Source: Warburgia ugandensis
Taxonomy: Eukaryota; Streptophyta; Magnoliopsida; Canellales; Canellaceae
DNA: 64,000 nucleotides
Assembly: GCA_035236585.1 (NCBI GenBank)
Contig: CP141127.1
Coordinates: forward strand, 50,420,001 to 50,484,000
Reading direction: 5' to 3'
Shown piece by piece: positions 46,567 to 59,896 of the stretch. The first letter of the stretch is position 1, and every line of letters starts with the position of its first letter. Both the position numbers and the translations under genes were made by a program. The notes beneath the pieces were generated by a model, which had not been told where the DNA came from, made no database searches, and was given only the letters and a program-made list of their open reading frames with translations.

Positions 46567-49239
46567 AAAATACTTAACTTCCAAAAATTAAATTCTTTGA
46601 ACCTAGTTTAGAGGTGCACTGCAAATTTTGGATCAAATGTTGATGTATCTCAGGTGTGCAAGAGAACTTAGTAACTCTATTTACAAGATTCCACCAAGCT
46701 GGAATCAATTTGTACTTCAATGATTTTCATGATTAAAATTCGTATGTAGTTGCATCTTTAAAATGAATGCCTTGAAAAGTATAATAAATCATGTTCTTAT
46801 ATCCCATTAAAATCTCAAAGAGATGGATGCGATCATAACTTAGATCACCTTAGAAACAAGATAAAAGGACCAAGAATGCAAAATTTTAATGAGAAATTGA
46901 AAGAAAAGATAATAGTAAGATCAAGTAAACCTAAATGAACAAGGACTTCACCAGAAAAAAAAACTATAGAAACTAGAGTGCTAGAAGATCAATAAACTAG
47001 GATCTCATCCTTTTGACAAGAACTATAGAACTAGAGAACTTCATAAGTGAAAGAAATCTTGAAGACACAATACCAAAATGAGAAAATTCTAGAAGAACTA
47101 AAAGAGAACATCAAAGTTGATAGACTTTAAGACAATAAAAAACCAAAAGAGAGAACAAGTAGAGCTCTTTCACAAGCTTGAAGTGTTTATGAATGAGCTT
47201 CTCACACTATATGTGTGTGTGTGTTAAGGATGAGTAACCTCATATGCATATATAATAATTAGAAATATTAAATAAATTTGAAACCTGACCATTATAATAA
47301 AACTTGTAAAATGTGTCAACCAAATTAAAAAACCTTCAGCCATTATGCAAGAAAATATATATCTTTACATTCATTCTCATATTTTTTGCTATCGATAAAG
47401 ACAATGTAAAGGTAAAATCTCAAATATACCCTTCAACAATTTTGAACTTTAAAAAGAATTCTAGAAAAAAATCCTTGAACACCTTCCAACAATAGCCTTT
47501 TCAAATAATCTTTGTTACTAAGTACCTACAAACTTTTCCAAATTCTATAAACCATGTCTATTATGAAGCGTCTAATCATGGAAGTAGACACTAACTATTG
47601 AGTATGCCATAATTCTTTAGTATGACTAATTAGGAGAGAGTTTTATTGCTTTAACTTTTGGTAATAGGCAAGACTATGGATGTTTTATATCTTTAGTGTC
47701 AAGGAATGTTAGATTTTAAGAGTCTTCCTCACAAAAAGGATCATCTCTCCTAACCTTGTTGTATTTGCTTTCCTTATTACAAAGGATGGTATCTTTCTTA
47801 CATTTAATCATGGATGCTTTTCTAAGTTTGAATTTAGCCATTATTGTTTCTAGACATGAAGAAATGAGATCTAGGAAAGAATGGCAATCTAATCTCTTAA
47901 AATGGTCTGAAGTGATACCAGCCAAGGGAATTTTGGATTCTTATTAGATCCCTTTCCCACCCTATTAGGTGTGTGGCAATTCTTTATGAGTTAGGGTCAT
48001 CCCTTATAATTGATTATGCACAGTCATGACTTAGAGAAAAATTCTATAGACCTTGAATACCATAAAACTAGCTTAGAGAGAAGAAAAAAGGAACATTATT
48101 TTACCTAATGTTATTTTAAGAAAGTAAGATACTTTAAAAGGTAGGAAATAAATTAAATCAGAGAAGTGAAAAGAGAGTATACTTAAAGATGCAGGACTAG
48201 AATGATATAGAAGACTAAAAAAACCAAAAGACCAATGATTTTAATAAGTTGCTCCTCCAGAATATAAAAGTTTATATTGAATTCCCCTTAAGTCCTTCGT
48301 TGGAAGAAATAACTCTTTAACTATTTGTGAAAGTGATTTTCAAGAGTTGTCTTCTCATGAAGATAGTCTCCTCCTCACCATAAGGATTGCTACTCCATGC
48401 TTTCTCTCAAAGATCTACACACTTTATATATGTTACACCAATCAATAGGGTGAAAATAAGGGTATTTTGATTGCTTGGTTGTTTCACATTCAAATCTTTC
48501 CATAAGAAAAAAGTTTTGGTTCACATGCACAAAATATTGACCAGGAAGCATGAACATTTGAAAGATTTGCTCCTAGGAAGTTTTTGGAGAGGGACAAGAT
48601 TGCTATAATTTCTTTTGAGATGCACACTACAAATTGCTTCTAGAATTCCCTTTTCTAGATTGTTCCAATTTATTGGTACGTTCCTTTGATAAAATATCAT
48701 GCATGTGATGAGCACCTTTGTGGCACACACCTCAATTATTAAATGGAAGACTCCATGGACATGTGGCCTAGTTTTAGAGTGCTCATCATCTTGAAGCATG
48801 ATATGCATATAATAGAGGCTACACCCCAATTTTGGTGACTTTTTAGTGATTTTCATGAGTGACATGCTTCTTTAAAAGATTATATCCCATGCTTTCTATC
48901 ATCTTGGATTGGTATCCTATGCAAATAAGTTACCTTAGGTGAGGTCATGTCATCATTGGAGACTAGAATTTGGCCTAAAATGATTAGAGGGAGCCTGAAA
49001 TTTAGTGTCTATAAATGCCTCTCTTTAGCAAAGAGATTTGATTAAGGTCAAAAGTAAAAGCTAACAAAGTCAATTTTTGAAGGTTCACAGTTAATCTTGG
49101 GGCTGGCTCCTTGATCCATGGGCTTAGGCCCTCTCTTGGAACTTGATCATTGACTCATTGAGCATCAACTACCCCCATCAGTGCGCTAAAGAACTTTTGA
49201 AATATTGAAAATCATAAACATGAGGTGCTACGGATTCTG
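46567..49239. other. Unassigned AT-rich region
   Basis: About 2.7 kb with no recognisable domain. It has a short (GT)n tract at about 47212-47224, purine-rich stretches at 46870-47160, and a minus-strand frame of 114 codons at 48521-48865 that resembles nothing I know. Possibly decayed retroelement internal sequence, since Athila-like LTR pieces lie on both sides, but nothing supports it directly. Confidence 0.4.
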
Positions 49240-49510
49240 GACACTCTAACTTCCACAGTGACACCCAATGATAATTTTAAACCTCCAAGGCTTTATTTAT
49301 GGCATATGTACCCAAAATGTAGCTTGGTTTCCAAAATTGCTTTTTGAGGGGAAAAATTGGGAAAATTTGATAATATTTTCATTTTTATCCTAGATCTGCA
49401 AAATAGTAGAATTAATCCTAATTAGTGATAAGTAAGTGATATTGGGGTTAAAACCTTCTAACTATAGGGATATGTGTGTGTGTGTGTGTGTGATATTTCT
49501 ACACCTATCA
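49240..49510 (-). repeat. Athila-like LTR 3, terminal fragment
   Basis: cacagtgacacccaatgata … ttctacacctatca aligns along its length with the last 250 bp of LTR 2 (57290-57524) and LTR 1 (46095-46344). Its right end (…ctatca, minus TGATAG) is a true LTR terminus; the left side is truncated. Best guess: the remaining piece of the 3' LTR of the element whose gag is at 51021-52320. Contains (GT)n at 49472-49492. Confidence 0.7.
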
Positions 49511-51020
49511 AACATTCCCTTACATAGATTTTGCTAGTCCTAGTGCGAAACGACAAAAAAGAAATATAGAAATCCAAATTATAGCTGGTGCTCTTGTTTG
49601 ACTTTAGCGTATGTAGAAAGCCTTTAAATCCGTAGGTTAACCCTAGTGGATGAGTTGTAGTCTTGTAAGAGTTTACAGAAATGTTAACCATAAACAATTT
49701 AAAAAAATTCTTGTGGAAGTCCCTTATTTTGCATAGAGAATCTTCATGTATTTAGCCTATATTAACTCTTGACACTATCATACTAATAGAAATGATCAAC
49801 AGTTCAAAATTCTACCCTTATGATAAAGATATTCCATTAATTCTTCAAATATTGAAATGTGAGTGTGTGAATATAGCCAACATATATACAATAATAGTCT
49901 CCAAGAAAATTATAACTTAAATTACCAACCAAATGTAACCTTTTAACTTCAAATCTCATAGGATTTACTTGTTAGTCAGAAAAAAGTCACTCAAAAGGGG
50001 TAAATCTCTCTTTGATATGTGAGTAGAATAATGTTCATAAATTTCAAAATTCTCACATATTACATACAAAAGAATGATAGCTGAAAAGAAATGATAATGG
50101 TCTCATGAAAGGATACCAACTTTTAGAAATATTACACTCTACTAAATCCTTATTGGTTCATAACTATATCCAAGTCATATTCCTCCTAAGATCAAGTTTG
50201 AACTTCTATTAGGAGGAAGCATAAGCTTAGGATATGGTTATTAAAAGAATGGGTATAAGGATAAACAAAGGTTGTCTAAAATATATGTAAAGGTCTTCTA
50301 AGATGTATTTATAATTTTCTTTTCTACCCATAAAAGTGAACAATTCCTTTTTCATTGCTATCTTTTTTCTTTTCTTTTCTTTTCTCATTTTTCTATTTTT
50401 CATCCCTTTTTGATGTTCATCCTTGAATTGTATTACTCATAATTTTCTCAAGAAAATTCCTTAACATCTCGACATATTTCCAAAACAATTGGGTAATGGA
50501 TATATTATGGAGTTTCAATAAGTAATGGTTACTAGGTTCATAAAAGAAAAAAGATTACTTGTAAAAAGGCTCAAAGTGTTAACTCATGGAAAAGTAACAT
50601 AGGTTAATAGTCTCCACAATCTTCTTCAAGAACTCTAAGTTATATTTTCTCTTCAAATTAAACACCATATATATGACTATTTTGTGCAATGAATATTTCA
50701 AGTTTAACTTTTTACAAAGCACTTTAGAAAAATAAAAATAAAAAGATGAACTAATTGTATATAAATATATTAATGAGCTAAACTTTAAAAATTAAACTGA
50801 ATAGTTGAAAATTTTCTTAAGTATTTTTTAAAAAATTTCATTTTTAAAAAAATAAAAGAAAAAGAATAAAAATAAAGAATAGACTCAAAAGCTTCTAGAC
50901 ACATCAAATTTGAAATACCCTAAACTTAGACTTAAATTAAACAATGTCCCATTGTTTTGAATGAAAAGCATGGACCAATGAAATAACTACGTAAAGTGAT
51001 AAGGGTTCGAACAATATTAC
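49511..51020. other. Probable decayed internal region of the Athila-like element
   Basis: Lies between LTR 3 and the gag pseudogene, where pol would be expected, but only 1.5 kb long and without recognisable RT or integrase. Contains a (tttct)n-like stretch at 50366-50400 and an A-rich stretch near 50820-50880. Most of pol must be deleted if the assignment is right. Confidence 0.4.
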
Positions 51021-52320
51021 CTAGACTCTCAAGATAGTGCCTTCATCTTGTTGGTTTGGCCATGAAAAAGAAATAATGGAAAAATTACAACTATATCTAC
51101 CCCATAAATGACTAGTCTGGCCTACCTTGTTATCGACTTGTCTTCCTCTCCTAAGAATTTTGATGGATTTTAGCTTGATTAGAGCTAATATCATACTGAC
51201 CCTTGAGATTTGGTACTGGTTGACTAGGGAATTTTCCTTTTTCCCTCTCTCGAAGAGCATCAGATAGCTGCCCCATTAATATTCCAACTTTTAGGATTTT
51301 CTACAAAGAAGGTTTCCTTAGCTATGTTGGAAAGTATTGGGGAGACTGCTGTTACTGTTGAGGCATATTATTCCTGGGAGAAGGTTGTTGAGGACTCCCC
51401 GATGGATCCCCTTGATGATTATTATTTGTCCAAGGAAGGTTTGGATGCCTAGCCCATCCAAAGTTGTAAGTCTCAGAATAAGGGTTATTGGTATAGTTAG
51501 GTTGGCAATATATATTCATAATATTTGCCTTCTCTGAGAAGAACTTGAGGAAACCAGAGGTAGATGGGAAATATGGTGAAGAGTGGTTTCGAATAGAATA
51601 GATTGAATATACCTCAGATTGAGTTGCAAAGGAGATCTATTCATCATGAAGGCATCTAATTGTTGAGAAAGATCATGTATTATGTTCACCTTCTAGGTCA
51701 ATATATCAATTTTAATATAAAGATCAAGAGTGACTCCTACTTCATATAATCCACCTTTTCTTTGCTATTGTGAATTTCTTTCCAATTGGGGAAAGTAATC
51801 CCATTGTCGGGAATTATCAGCAAGTGTTTCAAAGAAATTCCAAGCTTCCACATCACTTTTAGTCATGAAAGCCCCTGCACTAGTGATGTTTATCATATGT
51901 TGGCTGTGTGGTGTTAGACCTTCATAAAAATATTAAGCCTATTGACACTTTTCAAATCCATGGTTGAGACATTTTAGAAGAAAGTCTTTCCAACATTCCT
52001 AGCAATCATAGAATTGATCCCCCCTCTTTCTATTTAAAATTTATGCTTTTGTGCTTAAGGGTAGTCATTTTATGGACCATGAAAAACTTATTTAGTAATT
52101 TCCTAAATAGTAGATCCCATGTGATGATGGACCCAACCTCTAGAGAGTTGAGCCATGCCTTAGCTTTATCCTTTAAAGAAAATGGGAATAGCCTCAAACT
52201 AAGAGAGTCATATGAAAAGTTGTGGTACTCAAAAGTAGAACAAATATCAAGGAATTCCTTGACATGGTAATATGGTTCCTCTTTGTCTAACCCATAAAAA
52301 TTTGGAAGGAGTTGTTAACT
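51021..52320 (-). pseudogene. Athila-type gag, decayed
   Basis: Minus-strand translation across several frames gives, in gag order: LRLFPFSLKDKAKAWLNSLE (about 52140-52200), the hallmark of the retrotransposon gag core; NPYSETYNFGWARHPNLPW (about 51430-51490), the Athila/Tat gag block before the C-terminal region; then MGQLSDALREREKGKFPSQP (about 51215-51275) of the following region. Stops and frameshifts lie throughout, so it cannot make protein. Gag forms the particle and binds element RNA in living relatives. Assignment to the Athila branch rests on these phrases and on the tRNA-Asp-like primer site upstream. Confidence 0.8.
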
Positions 52321-53680
52321 CCTAGTTTCAACTTAAAATGGTCTACATTAGTTGTAGGTAAAGTTATGCATGACAGTGAGTTGAAATGAACCGAAGTAGG
52401 TATTTTTCAACAGCTTCACTTGTACTACTACTTTATCTATTTCTATGGGAAGGATTTCTTGGTCTTTTGGAATCATTTAGCCTTTCCTCATACATAGATT
52501 GATCTCTGTATATAAGGGTGCTAGATGAGAAAGTGCCCAATGATTGTGCATACACCAACAAATTATGTATTTGACTTATGTTTATATACAATGAAGCTAA
52601 GTCATTGTATACAATGAAAGAGACTTTCTTTTTTTTTTTCTTCTCTAGTCTATGGGAGACCTAACCTAGAATATGCAACCTAAATGCAGAAATAAATAAA
52701 CAAGCCCGGTCAACAAACAACAACTTGAAAGGTTTGTTTTCTTTATTTTCTTTATGGGAGAAGCTTTTAGATTATTTCTAACCCTAGGGAGCTCCTCTAT
52801 TGTAGATTAACCCTATACTTTACCAGTTAGATCCTAATCCTAATCAGCCACTTCATACCCTCCTCTGTCATTCATAGATGATTTGAGTCGTAGAATGTGT
52901 TGGTAGAGCTAATTGTCCAATACTAGTGTAGTCAATTAGATAGGGGCCATTGGAGTGGTAATAGGCTACTTCCCTCTAAGAGGGACTTATGAGCTTGAAT
53001 AGCTGCTAAATTTCTCATAAGGTAATGATTAACCTAGGTGGGAAAAGGTGTCTTGATGTAATCCACCCTTGGTCTTATGAGGGTAAATGCAGTCATTATG
53101 TTTTAAACAATCCCATGCAGTTCAATCAGCATATGAGCACCTTAAAGCAGTAAATGTGTCCTATTTATGCAAGGAAAGCTATAAATCTATTGCAAACCCT
53201 AGAATACAACAATTAAGGAAATGTTTTCTAATGGTCTACACTACCATTCAAATGTAATTAAGATAACAATGCAACCTAATCTAAGAAATGGAAGGAAGTT
53301 ATAAAAGTCTCACATTAGGGTCTTGGAAATAGTCTTCTCCTACAAGGGTGGGTTTATATATAAGCCACCTCATCTTCCAAGTTAGAATGACCCACCCTTG
53401 ACCAGTATTATTACAACCTTAATTTCAATAAATGAATCACATATAAAAATACAACTTCATCCTCACTACAATCCACTCAAATAAAAATTTGAATTGGAAA
53501 CTACGCTAAGGTACTTCTTCAAAGCTTTAATCACATCCAAATTCCTACATAAAAGAGAGAAAAAGTATCAAATTCACTAGGAATAAGGAAAGTTTATGAA
53601 AATGCAACTACATGTAAACTTATGTCTATGACTAGTGTTAAAGCATTACAATCCAAATTTAATTAAATCTCCATTGCTAG
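52321..53680 (-). other. Leader region of the Athila-like element
   Basis: About 1.3 kb between the primer site and the first recognisable gag block. Long untranslated leaders are usual in this lineage. No coding motif seen; a T run lies at 52626-52640. Confidence 0.5.
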
Positions 53681-53698
53681 TCCCCTGCAATAACACCA
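53681..53698 (-). other. Primer-binding site, tRNA-Asp type, degenerate
   Basis: The minus strand reads TGGTGTTATTGCAGGGGA, matching 13 of 18 bases of the Athila/Tat primer site TGGCGCCGTTGCCGGGGA (complement of the tRNA-Asp 3' end). Most mismatches are C-to-T or G-to-A, typical of deaminated methyl-cytosine. It lies six bases from LTR 2. Confidence 0.75.
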
Positions 53699-53704
53699 AA
53701 AACA

Positions 53705-55074
53705 TGATGTGACTTAATTACTACCGCAATTGCAGGACACTGTTGGCATATAAAATTAGCAAATACAGGTCCACCCATGAAGACTCTTTGATAAATGGAA
53801 TTAATTATAATTTAAGTTGTCTTACTTTAACCTAGCAAAGCATTTGCAAGAATGACTAATTTTTTAACTACATCTAAAGGCAAGGAAAGAAAATGGAAAG
53901 TAAAGACATAAAGCAAGTAAATAAAAGAAGGAAACAAATAACTAACTAAAAAGGAAATAACTAATCTGAGAAGTAACCATTAAACTAAACAACCAAACTA
54001 AGCAACTATATAATAAAGAAATAGCTAAACTAACTTAGAAGCTATAAAGTAAACCCCAAATTAGAAAGCAAGAAGTTAATAAAACTAGGAAACTATCTAA
54101 ATCAAGCAAGGAAATAACAGAATCCTTTCTAAAGCTATAACTAAGAAAAATATGAATTAAAGAAACTTTCTAAAAATGCCACTAATTAAAAAAGGGAACT
54201 TATAAAAATTACAACGAAGGAAACTATCTCAAATTATAACTAATTAAGAATTAAGGAAACTGTTTAAAGGAAAAGAACTATTTTACTAATGGCCAAATTA
54301 CAAGGAATGGTAAGATAAGCAATGAAAAGATAGCATGAAAAACAAACTAAGGTCCTTAAATCTGAGCTTGAACTTTGTTGTAGGGCTCATATTGTGTCAT
54401 TGAATAGGAGCTTGTACTTCAACGCAAAATACACTAAAGTTACCACCAAAATGTTCTTATCTCCTTAACATGCCACAAAATGACAAATCCCCTCCAATGA
54501 TCCTCAAGAATGAATTATTAGGACAACCAAGAAAAGAGACGCCCTAACACCTTTTATAAAACATTACCACCCATGAAAGGAAAGAAGATTGATGAAAAAC
54601 TAAATGTTATTGCATTTTTCCTAAGCTAGAAACTCTTAAAAGAAAGGACAAATTTGAGGAGTTTAGATGAAGAGGGGACTAGAGGTCATTCACCTTTAAA
54701 ATAAGGCAGCTATAGAAGAGGCTTCCAAACTTAAACATGAAATAGAAGTAAAGGAATAGAAAGTTGAGAAAGTGGCCCTTGTTTTAGGACTCATCCATTC
54801 CTAGACTTAGGAGACAAAGTGAGAAATAGGTACATGGTGTATCCCTAACCTCCAACATGAAGACCTTAGTTTGGAGCCTAGGTGGCTTATGGATGGATTT
54901 GAATATTTTCTCAACCTTAAGAAATTAGAAAATTTTCCTACTTCTAAGAATCCTTTCCTTTTCTGTAGTCCAACTCCATAAAAAAGAAATTAGAAAGAGA
55001 AAAAGAGGAATGATATATGAATGCTAACTAACATGAACTATGCATGAAATAAAACATTAGAAAGTGAGAATGGA

Positions 55075-55164
<90 letters not shown>

Positions 55165-57524
55165 CTAAAAATGGAAAGTGATGACACTTACAAATAAATG
55201 CATGATATTATGATGCTATGCAAGTAATTCTAATTTAGGAATGATTTCAAAATCTAAGAAGTTAATATGCATGATATTTCTAACCTAATCCTAGAAAGTA
55301 AGCAAAGGAAATTAGAAAGCTAAACATGGTCGAACATGGGTTTCTAAATTAGGAAAGTGCTACTTCTAAACTAGGAAACTGCCAGATCTAAGAATCTATC
55401 ATGAAACTACTTTCTCAAATGGTTCTACACTAATCCTAAAGCATTCATAAGTTGTATGGAATGTAAAATGGAAAGTTTTTAAAACTAAGAGTCAAGGAAT
55501 CTACATTTTAAACATGATATTCAAAGTTAGAAACTACCCTACTTCTAAAATAGAAAAGTGTTTGAAAACATGGAAACTAAGCAAGCTAAATGGGAAGTTA
55601 TAGAAAAATTTAGATAAAAAAAGTAATCCTGACCTAAAGAAACAAAACTACATGCAAATCCACCATGAATGTAACTAAGTTATTTTGCAAATTGAGCTAT
55701 GTATAAGAAATAGAGAAAGGCACATCCATCAAATTTTGGTGGAATGCATTGAAAAACCTATACCTATATGCATTCAAAGATTAATGTAAATGAAGGGAAA
55801 CATGGTATGCATCTAAATTATTCTATGATGAAGGAAAAGTAAGCAATTAACAAGCAAAAGCTAAGGAAAACCTACAAAAAAGAAGTATGTGCTATTCTAA
55901 GTTACTTGAAAGATGAGTGTAACTATTTTAACATTCTAAGTGAGAAAAATTTACATGAATGCATGCTAGAATAAGGTGAATGGAAAATATAGAAGAAGGC
56001 AGAGAAAGAAAAAGAAAGAAAGAAAGAAGGGAGTTGGAACTTAGGTTGAGATCCTATCTCGAAAGGATTTGAACATGGAAGCTTGAAGGGAGCTTGGGTG
56101 AGGGTGATATTCCACCCTCTATTTCTCCTATCTTTGGCCTTGAGATCTAAGGAAAGTGGAAATATTCTTAGCATATTAAACAAACCTCGAGTTATAGCTT
56201 TCTAGCATGCGGGTTAAGGGGATTCAATGGTTGAGATCAAGTCACTTAATTTGATTTTGAACCAATGGCTAGATTGGGAGGCATGGAATTTAAATAAGGA
56301 TACGTGTAATGGAGATGGATATGGAGATGGAGATGGAAGGGAATAAGATGGGAAGGAAAAGAAAAAGAAAAGGAAAGTCAAACGAAAGAAAGGAATGAAT
56401 GAAGAAATGAAAGAATTATAAAGGAGGACCAAGAAGATTGCTGAGGAGCGAAGGAAGGAAGTGAAATTAAATAGTAAAGTGGATGTTCATGGGGGGAGGC
56501 ATGATTTTCATTATAGGATAGTGGGGTGGAAAAAATGGGAGAGAAGAAAAAAGAAAAAGAAAGGAGGGATAAGGAATAAGTAGGAAAGGAAATTAGTGGG
56601 AAGAAAAGTAAAAGAAATGTAAAGTTTGTGGGGGAATCTAGGGCGTTTTCCAATTAGATAGTCGTAAGGAGCTTGGGATATGGAATGCACATGGAGGAAA
56701 GTGGAGTGGCTTTGGAAACCTCAGATGTATGAACCCTTGGATGAGAATATATGGTTGAGATCTTCCTTTCCTTAGGGATTTGGTTTGAATTTTCAACATA
56801 GGAAAGGTGGTTAGGGTTTCCTTCTTTGTTTGACTTCAATCATAGCCCTTAGATTATCCTTACCTTTTCTTTGATGGATGGGATCCCTTTATGGCATGTA
56901 AATCTTCTCTTAATTGTTGGATCAAATTGTCCTAAGATGAGTGGTCTTGATTCCTTAGAGATCTTCACATGCTTCACGTGGACCAAGTGTGCTTCAATAT
57001 CTTATATGGATAAGCCTTCGAATGATTGGTTGATTGTCTTCCCTTTAGTTGTGTAGGAGATTGAAAAGAAGTAAAGGTCTTCATGTCGGTCACATTCTTT
57101 CTTTTTCTTTTGAGAAGCTTTCGTTTTATAGGGTAACATCATGTATAAATTAAATTTCTTCCATAAGCTTCTTAAGGTAGTGAAATATATATATATATAT
57201 ATATAGATGTGCATTAATTTTAAAATTGCCACCTTTTTAGCCTCATTTAAGTTGGAGTTGTACATAGGGTTTCTGTTTTCTTTGACTTCCACATTACACC
57301 CAATGATAATTCTGAACATTCAAGACTTTATTTGTTGCTTGTGTGACCCATAATATAACTTGATTTTCAAAACTGCTCTTTTAGGGGTAAAATTGGTAAT
57401 TTTTTATTTGTACCCTAGATATTCAAAATAGAAGAGTTAACCATAATTAGTGTTAATTAAATGATTTTTGGGGTTGAAACCTTCTAAATATAGGGGCATG
57501 TATGTAATATTTCTATGGCTATCA
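53705..57524 (-). repeat. Athila-like LTR 2 (3.8 kb), 5' LTR
   Basis: TGATGT … taattactaccgcaattgc at 53705 to …ctatggctatca at 57524, next to the primer site, so it is the 5' LTR of the minus-strand element. It aligns with LTR 1 at both ends but is about 1.4 kb longer, with extra material around the GT/GA microsatellite and the purine-rich stretch at 56300-56620. Purine-rich low-complexity sequence gives several minus-strand Phe/Ser-rich frames (55923-56653), which are not genes. Confidence 0.75.
55077..55162. repeat. (GT)n(GA)n compound microsatellite
   Basis: About 21 GT units pass directly into about 21 GA units. Confidence 0.98.
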
Positions 57525-57976
57525 TTGCCTCTCGTAGATTATGTTACCATTGATATTAATGCCATCTTGTACGAATTCAATCCCATAATTAGTAATGTTC
57601 CTTTCTGAGTAAGAAGGATGTGTTTCTACTATTCTTATACTCAATACTTGTTTTGTTTCCTTAAGGATAGGCAAACATCTGCACCTTGGATGTTGTTAAT
57701 TTGGCAATGACTTTTGGTAATTTGATGGCCCTCCTCCTTGCCTAGACTTATAACTATTATAATGAGTTTGTTATGGAACATTGTCATACCATGAGAGGAA
57801 GTGCCCTTCTACTTTAGGTGGGAATTTTGCCTCCTTTTCTATCTTTGATGAAGAGATAAATTCAGACATGTTGTTGCTTCTTTTGCATATTTAGCTGAGA
57901 GAGCATTTGGCGATCTTGCCCAGGTTGTAGGAGGGTAATGATCCATCACTTTTTGATAATCCCATCATTCATTGGT
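57525..57976. other. Spacer between LTR 2 and CACTA copy 1
   Basis: About 450 bp with no recognised motif. It may be the sequence into which the Athila-like element or the CACTA element inserted. Confidence 0.4.
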
Positions 57977-57989
57977 CACTATTAGATAG

Positions 57990-58410
57990 GAGGGTTTTAA
58001 AGTCAATAAAAAACATATATAGAAGGCTGTTACAAAACCATCTTCTATGAAGCCATCTTCAAAAATTGGTGAAAAAAATAAGATGATTAGAAACCAACTT
58101 TCAAAGTTAGACTTTTTAAGTCAGTTTATATTAACCAACTTTAAAATGATTGGCCTTTTAAAGATTTTTTACATGAACTGACTTGAAAGTTTAACACTTT
58201 TAAAGTTGGTTTATGATTTTTGACTTTAAAAGACTTTAAATGTGTAGGACTTTTAAAGTCACTAAGGGATATCGACTTTAAGAGTCGAGGGATTTTAAAG
58301 TTAGATGGAGAAAACTAACTTTAAAAGTCTCTTTCAAAGTTGGTTTCTCTTTGAAACAATTTTAAAAGTCCCAATTTTTAAGATCAAATTTCTAAAACTA
58401 ACTTTAAAAG
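57990..58410. repeat. Subterminal repeat field of CACTA copy 1
   Basis: About fifteen variants of ACTTTAAAAGT/ACTTTTAAAGT (for example cacttttaaagttgg, gacttttaaagtcac, aactttaaaagtctc) in 420 bp, in both orientations; the motif is nearly palindromic. In En/Spm, arrays of short subterminal motifs are binding sites for the element's DNA-binding protein. By analogy this is the same kind of region. Confidence 0.8.
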
Positions 58411-59412
58411 TCTCCTAAATTTTTTTTTATTTCTTTATAGTGCAATATTAAGTTGCATTTCTTCATACATTCAATGCACTACTACCTCTACAATCTTCTT
58501 GCATTCTTTAAAGACATGAAAAGTGAACCTAGACATCCACAACAACATCCAAATTCAACATTAATTTACATTTTTATGTAAATCCTAAGTATACAACCTC
58601 CTTACAACTATATAGCATTCATACAATCTTTAAAAGACATGGAAATAGAATCTACAACACAGTCACTTATTCACTTTAACATCCACACTCAATTCCAACA
58701 TAAGAAATTCAAAGACATGAAAAGAAAATCACAAGTACCTACACCCACACTTCTCCATATACACTCATTTACTTCTACACTCTAATTGTCTGTCATTCAT
58801 CCCATAAAAAATATATACTTCAATGAAAATAATGAAAACTAAAAGAACACATACATATAAATGAAAAGTTTAGTATTATATTAATGGATAAGATAATTTA
58901 CATTGATGTAATTACTATAATTGTTCCATTACCTTTTTATTTTGTTGAGATTTGCTTCGGAGTAACTCTTCTTATTTGCCCAATGGAAAAACATATCAAC
59001 TTATAATTCAACATATTTAATTTAGTTGGCACATTCTTTTGAGCTGAAATCCATACATTTTTTTGAAAAATATAAGACTATGATCAGTAAAAAGTGCCTT
59101 ACCCTTTTAAATTATGAGATATGAACACCTTTGAATACTAGGGTTGTAATGTGTATTAGCACATACTATCCACACTCCTAATTAGACTATTGCCTACGAC
59201 ACTATGCAATAAGGATCAATAAATACCATGCATGTGTAATATTGTAAGTTTTTTTATAAAATAAAGTATTTAATTATTTTTCCTACCTTTCCATTCTTCC
59301 AAGTGAGTTTTGTTGGTTGCACTGTCCAAGTAATATTTCAAATGGATTAGATATGGATAAAAGATTAGTTATTTGCTATATAAATACATTAAAGGATTAA
59401 AATCTTACTTAT

Positions 59413-59896
59413 TTATGATTTCCATAAATGACAGACGAATTTGAAATCCACAAGAATAAAAAACAATGCGTGCCCACCATCCACATCCAAAACAAGCAAT
59501 ATCCAATGAGACCTATATGCATAGACATATGAATTACAATTAAAGTCTACAATCCAAAAGTGTAAAACATAAGTTCGTTGAAAAAAATAAAATAAATAAA
59601 GCTCATCCACTATTGTAGGAAATCATTAGAGCCTACTATTTCGAGCACCTAAAGAACCCTGGTAACATATCTTCAACTCGTCTCTCCATTGACCATTGCT
59701 CTGCCAATCTACAAATGACACTAGGGTTAAGAAATTGGTAAAGTACATCCTCAACCTTAAAAAGATTCATTGTATGATGCAAGAAACTGCATAAAAGAAA
59801 TAATTGTTCCTTACCATGAAAAAATAAGACATAATGTCCAGTATTATTATTGAAGGAGATATTTGCAACTATAGTCAACCTTGATGGTGCTTTCAA
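59413..59896 (-). pseudogene. CACTA copy 1 internal coding remnant
   Basis: Two short minus-strand frames (59413-59610 and 59636-59896). The second reads MNLFKVEDVLYQFLNPSVIC then RLAEQWSMERRVEDMLPGFF, and its homologue in copy 2 (63120-63362) reads FEVEGMFYQFLYPSIICG then VVDQWPIERHVDDILLGLF. Conservation at the protein level between diverged copies suggests this was an exon. I do not recognise the domain and assign no function. Confidence 0.45.

Noticed and set aside
47716..47947. Overlapping 60-70-codon frames on both strands
   Set aside because: Both strands open at once and no domain recognised; not enough to call a gene.
48521..48865. Minus-strand 114-codon frame
   Set aside because: No recognisable motif, no homologue elsewhere in the window, in AT-rich unassigned DNA; length is within chance expectation.
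58430..58442. tttctttatagtg looked like an inverted CACTA right terminus
   Set aside because: The homologous place in copy 2 (about 61880-61895) reads ttttttactttgc and homology continues on both sides, so it is internal, not an end.
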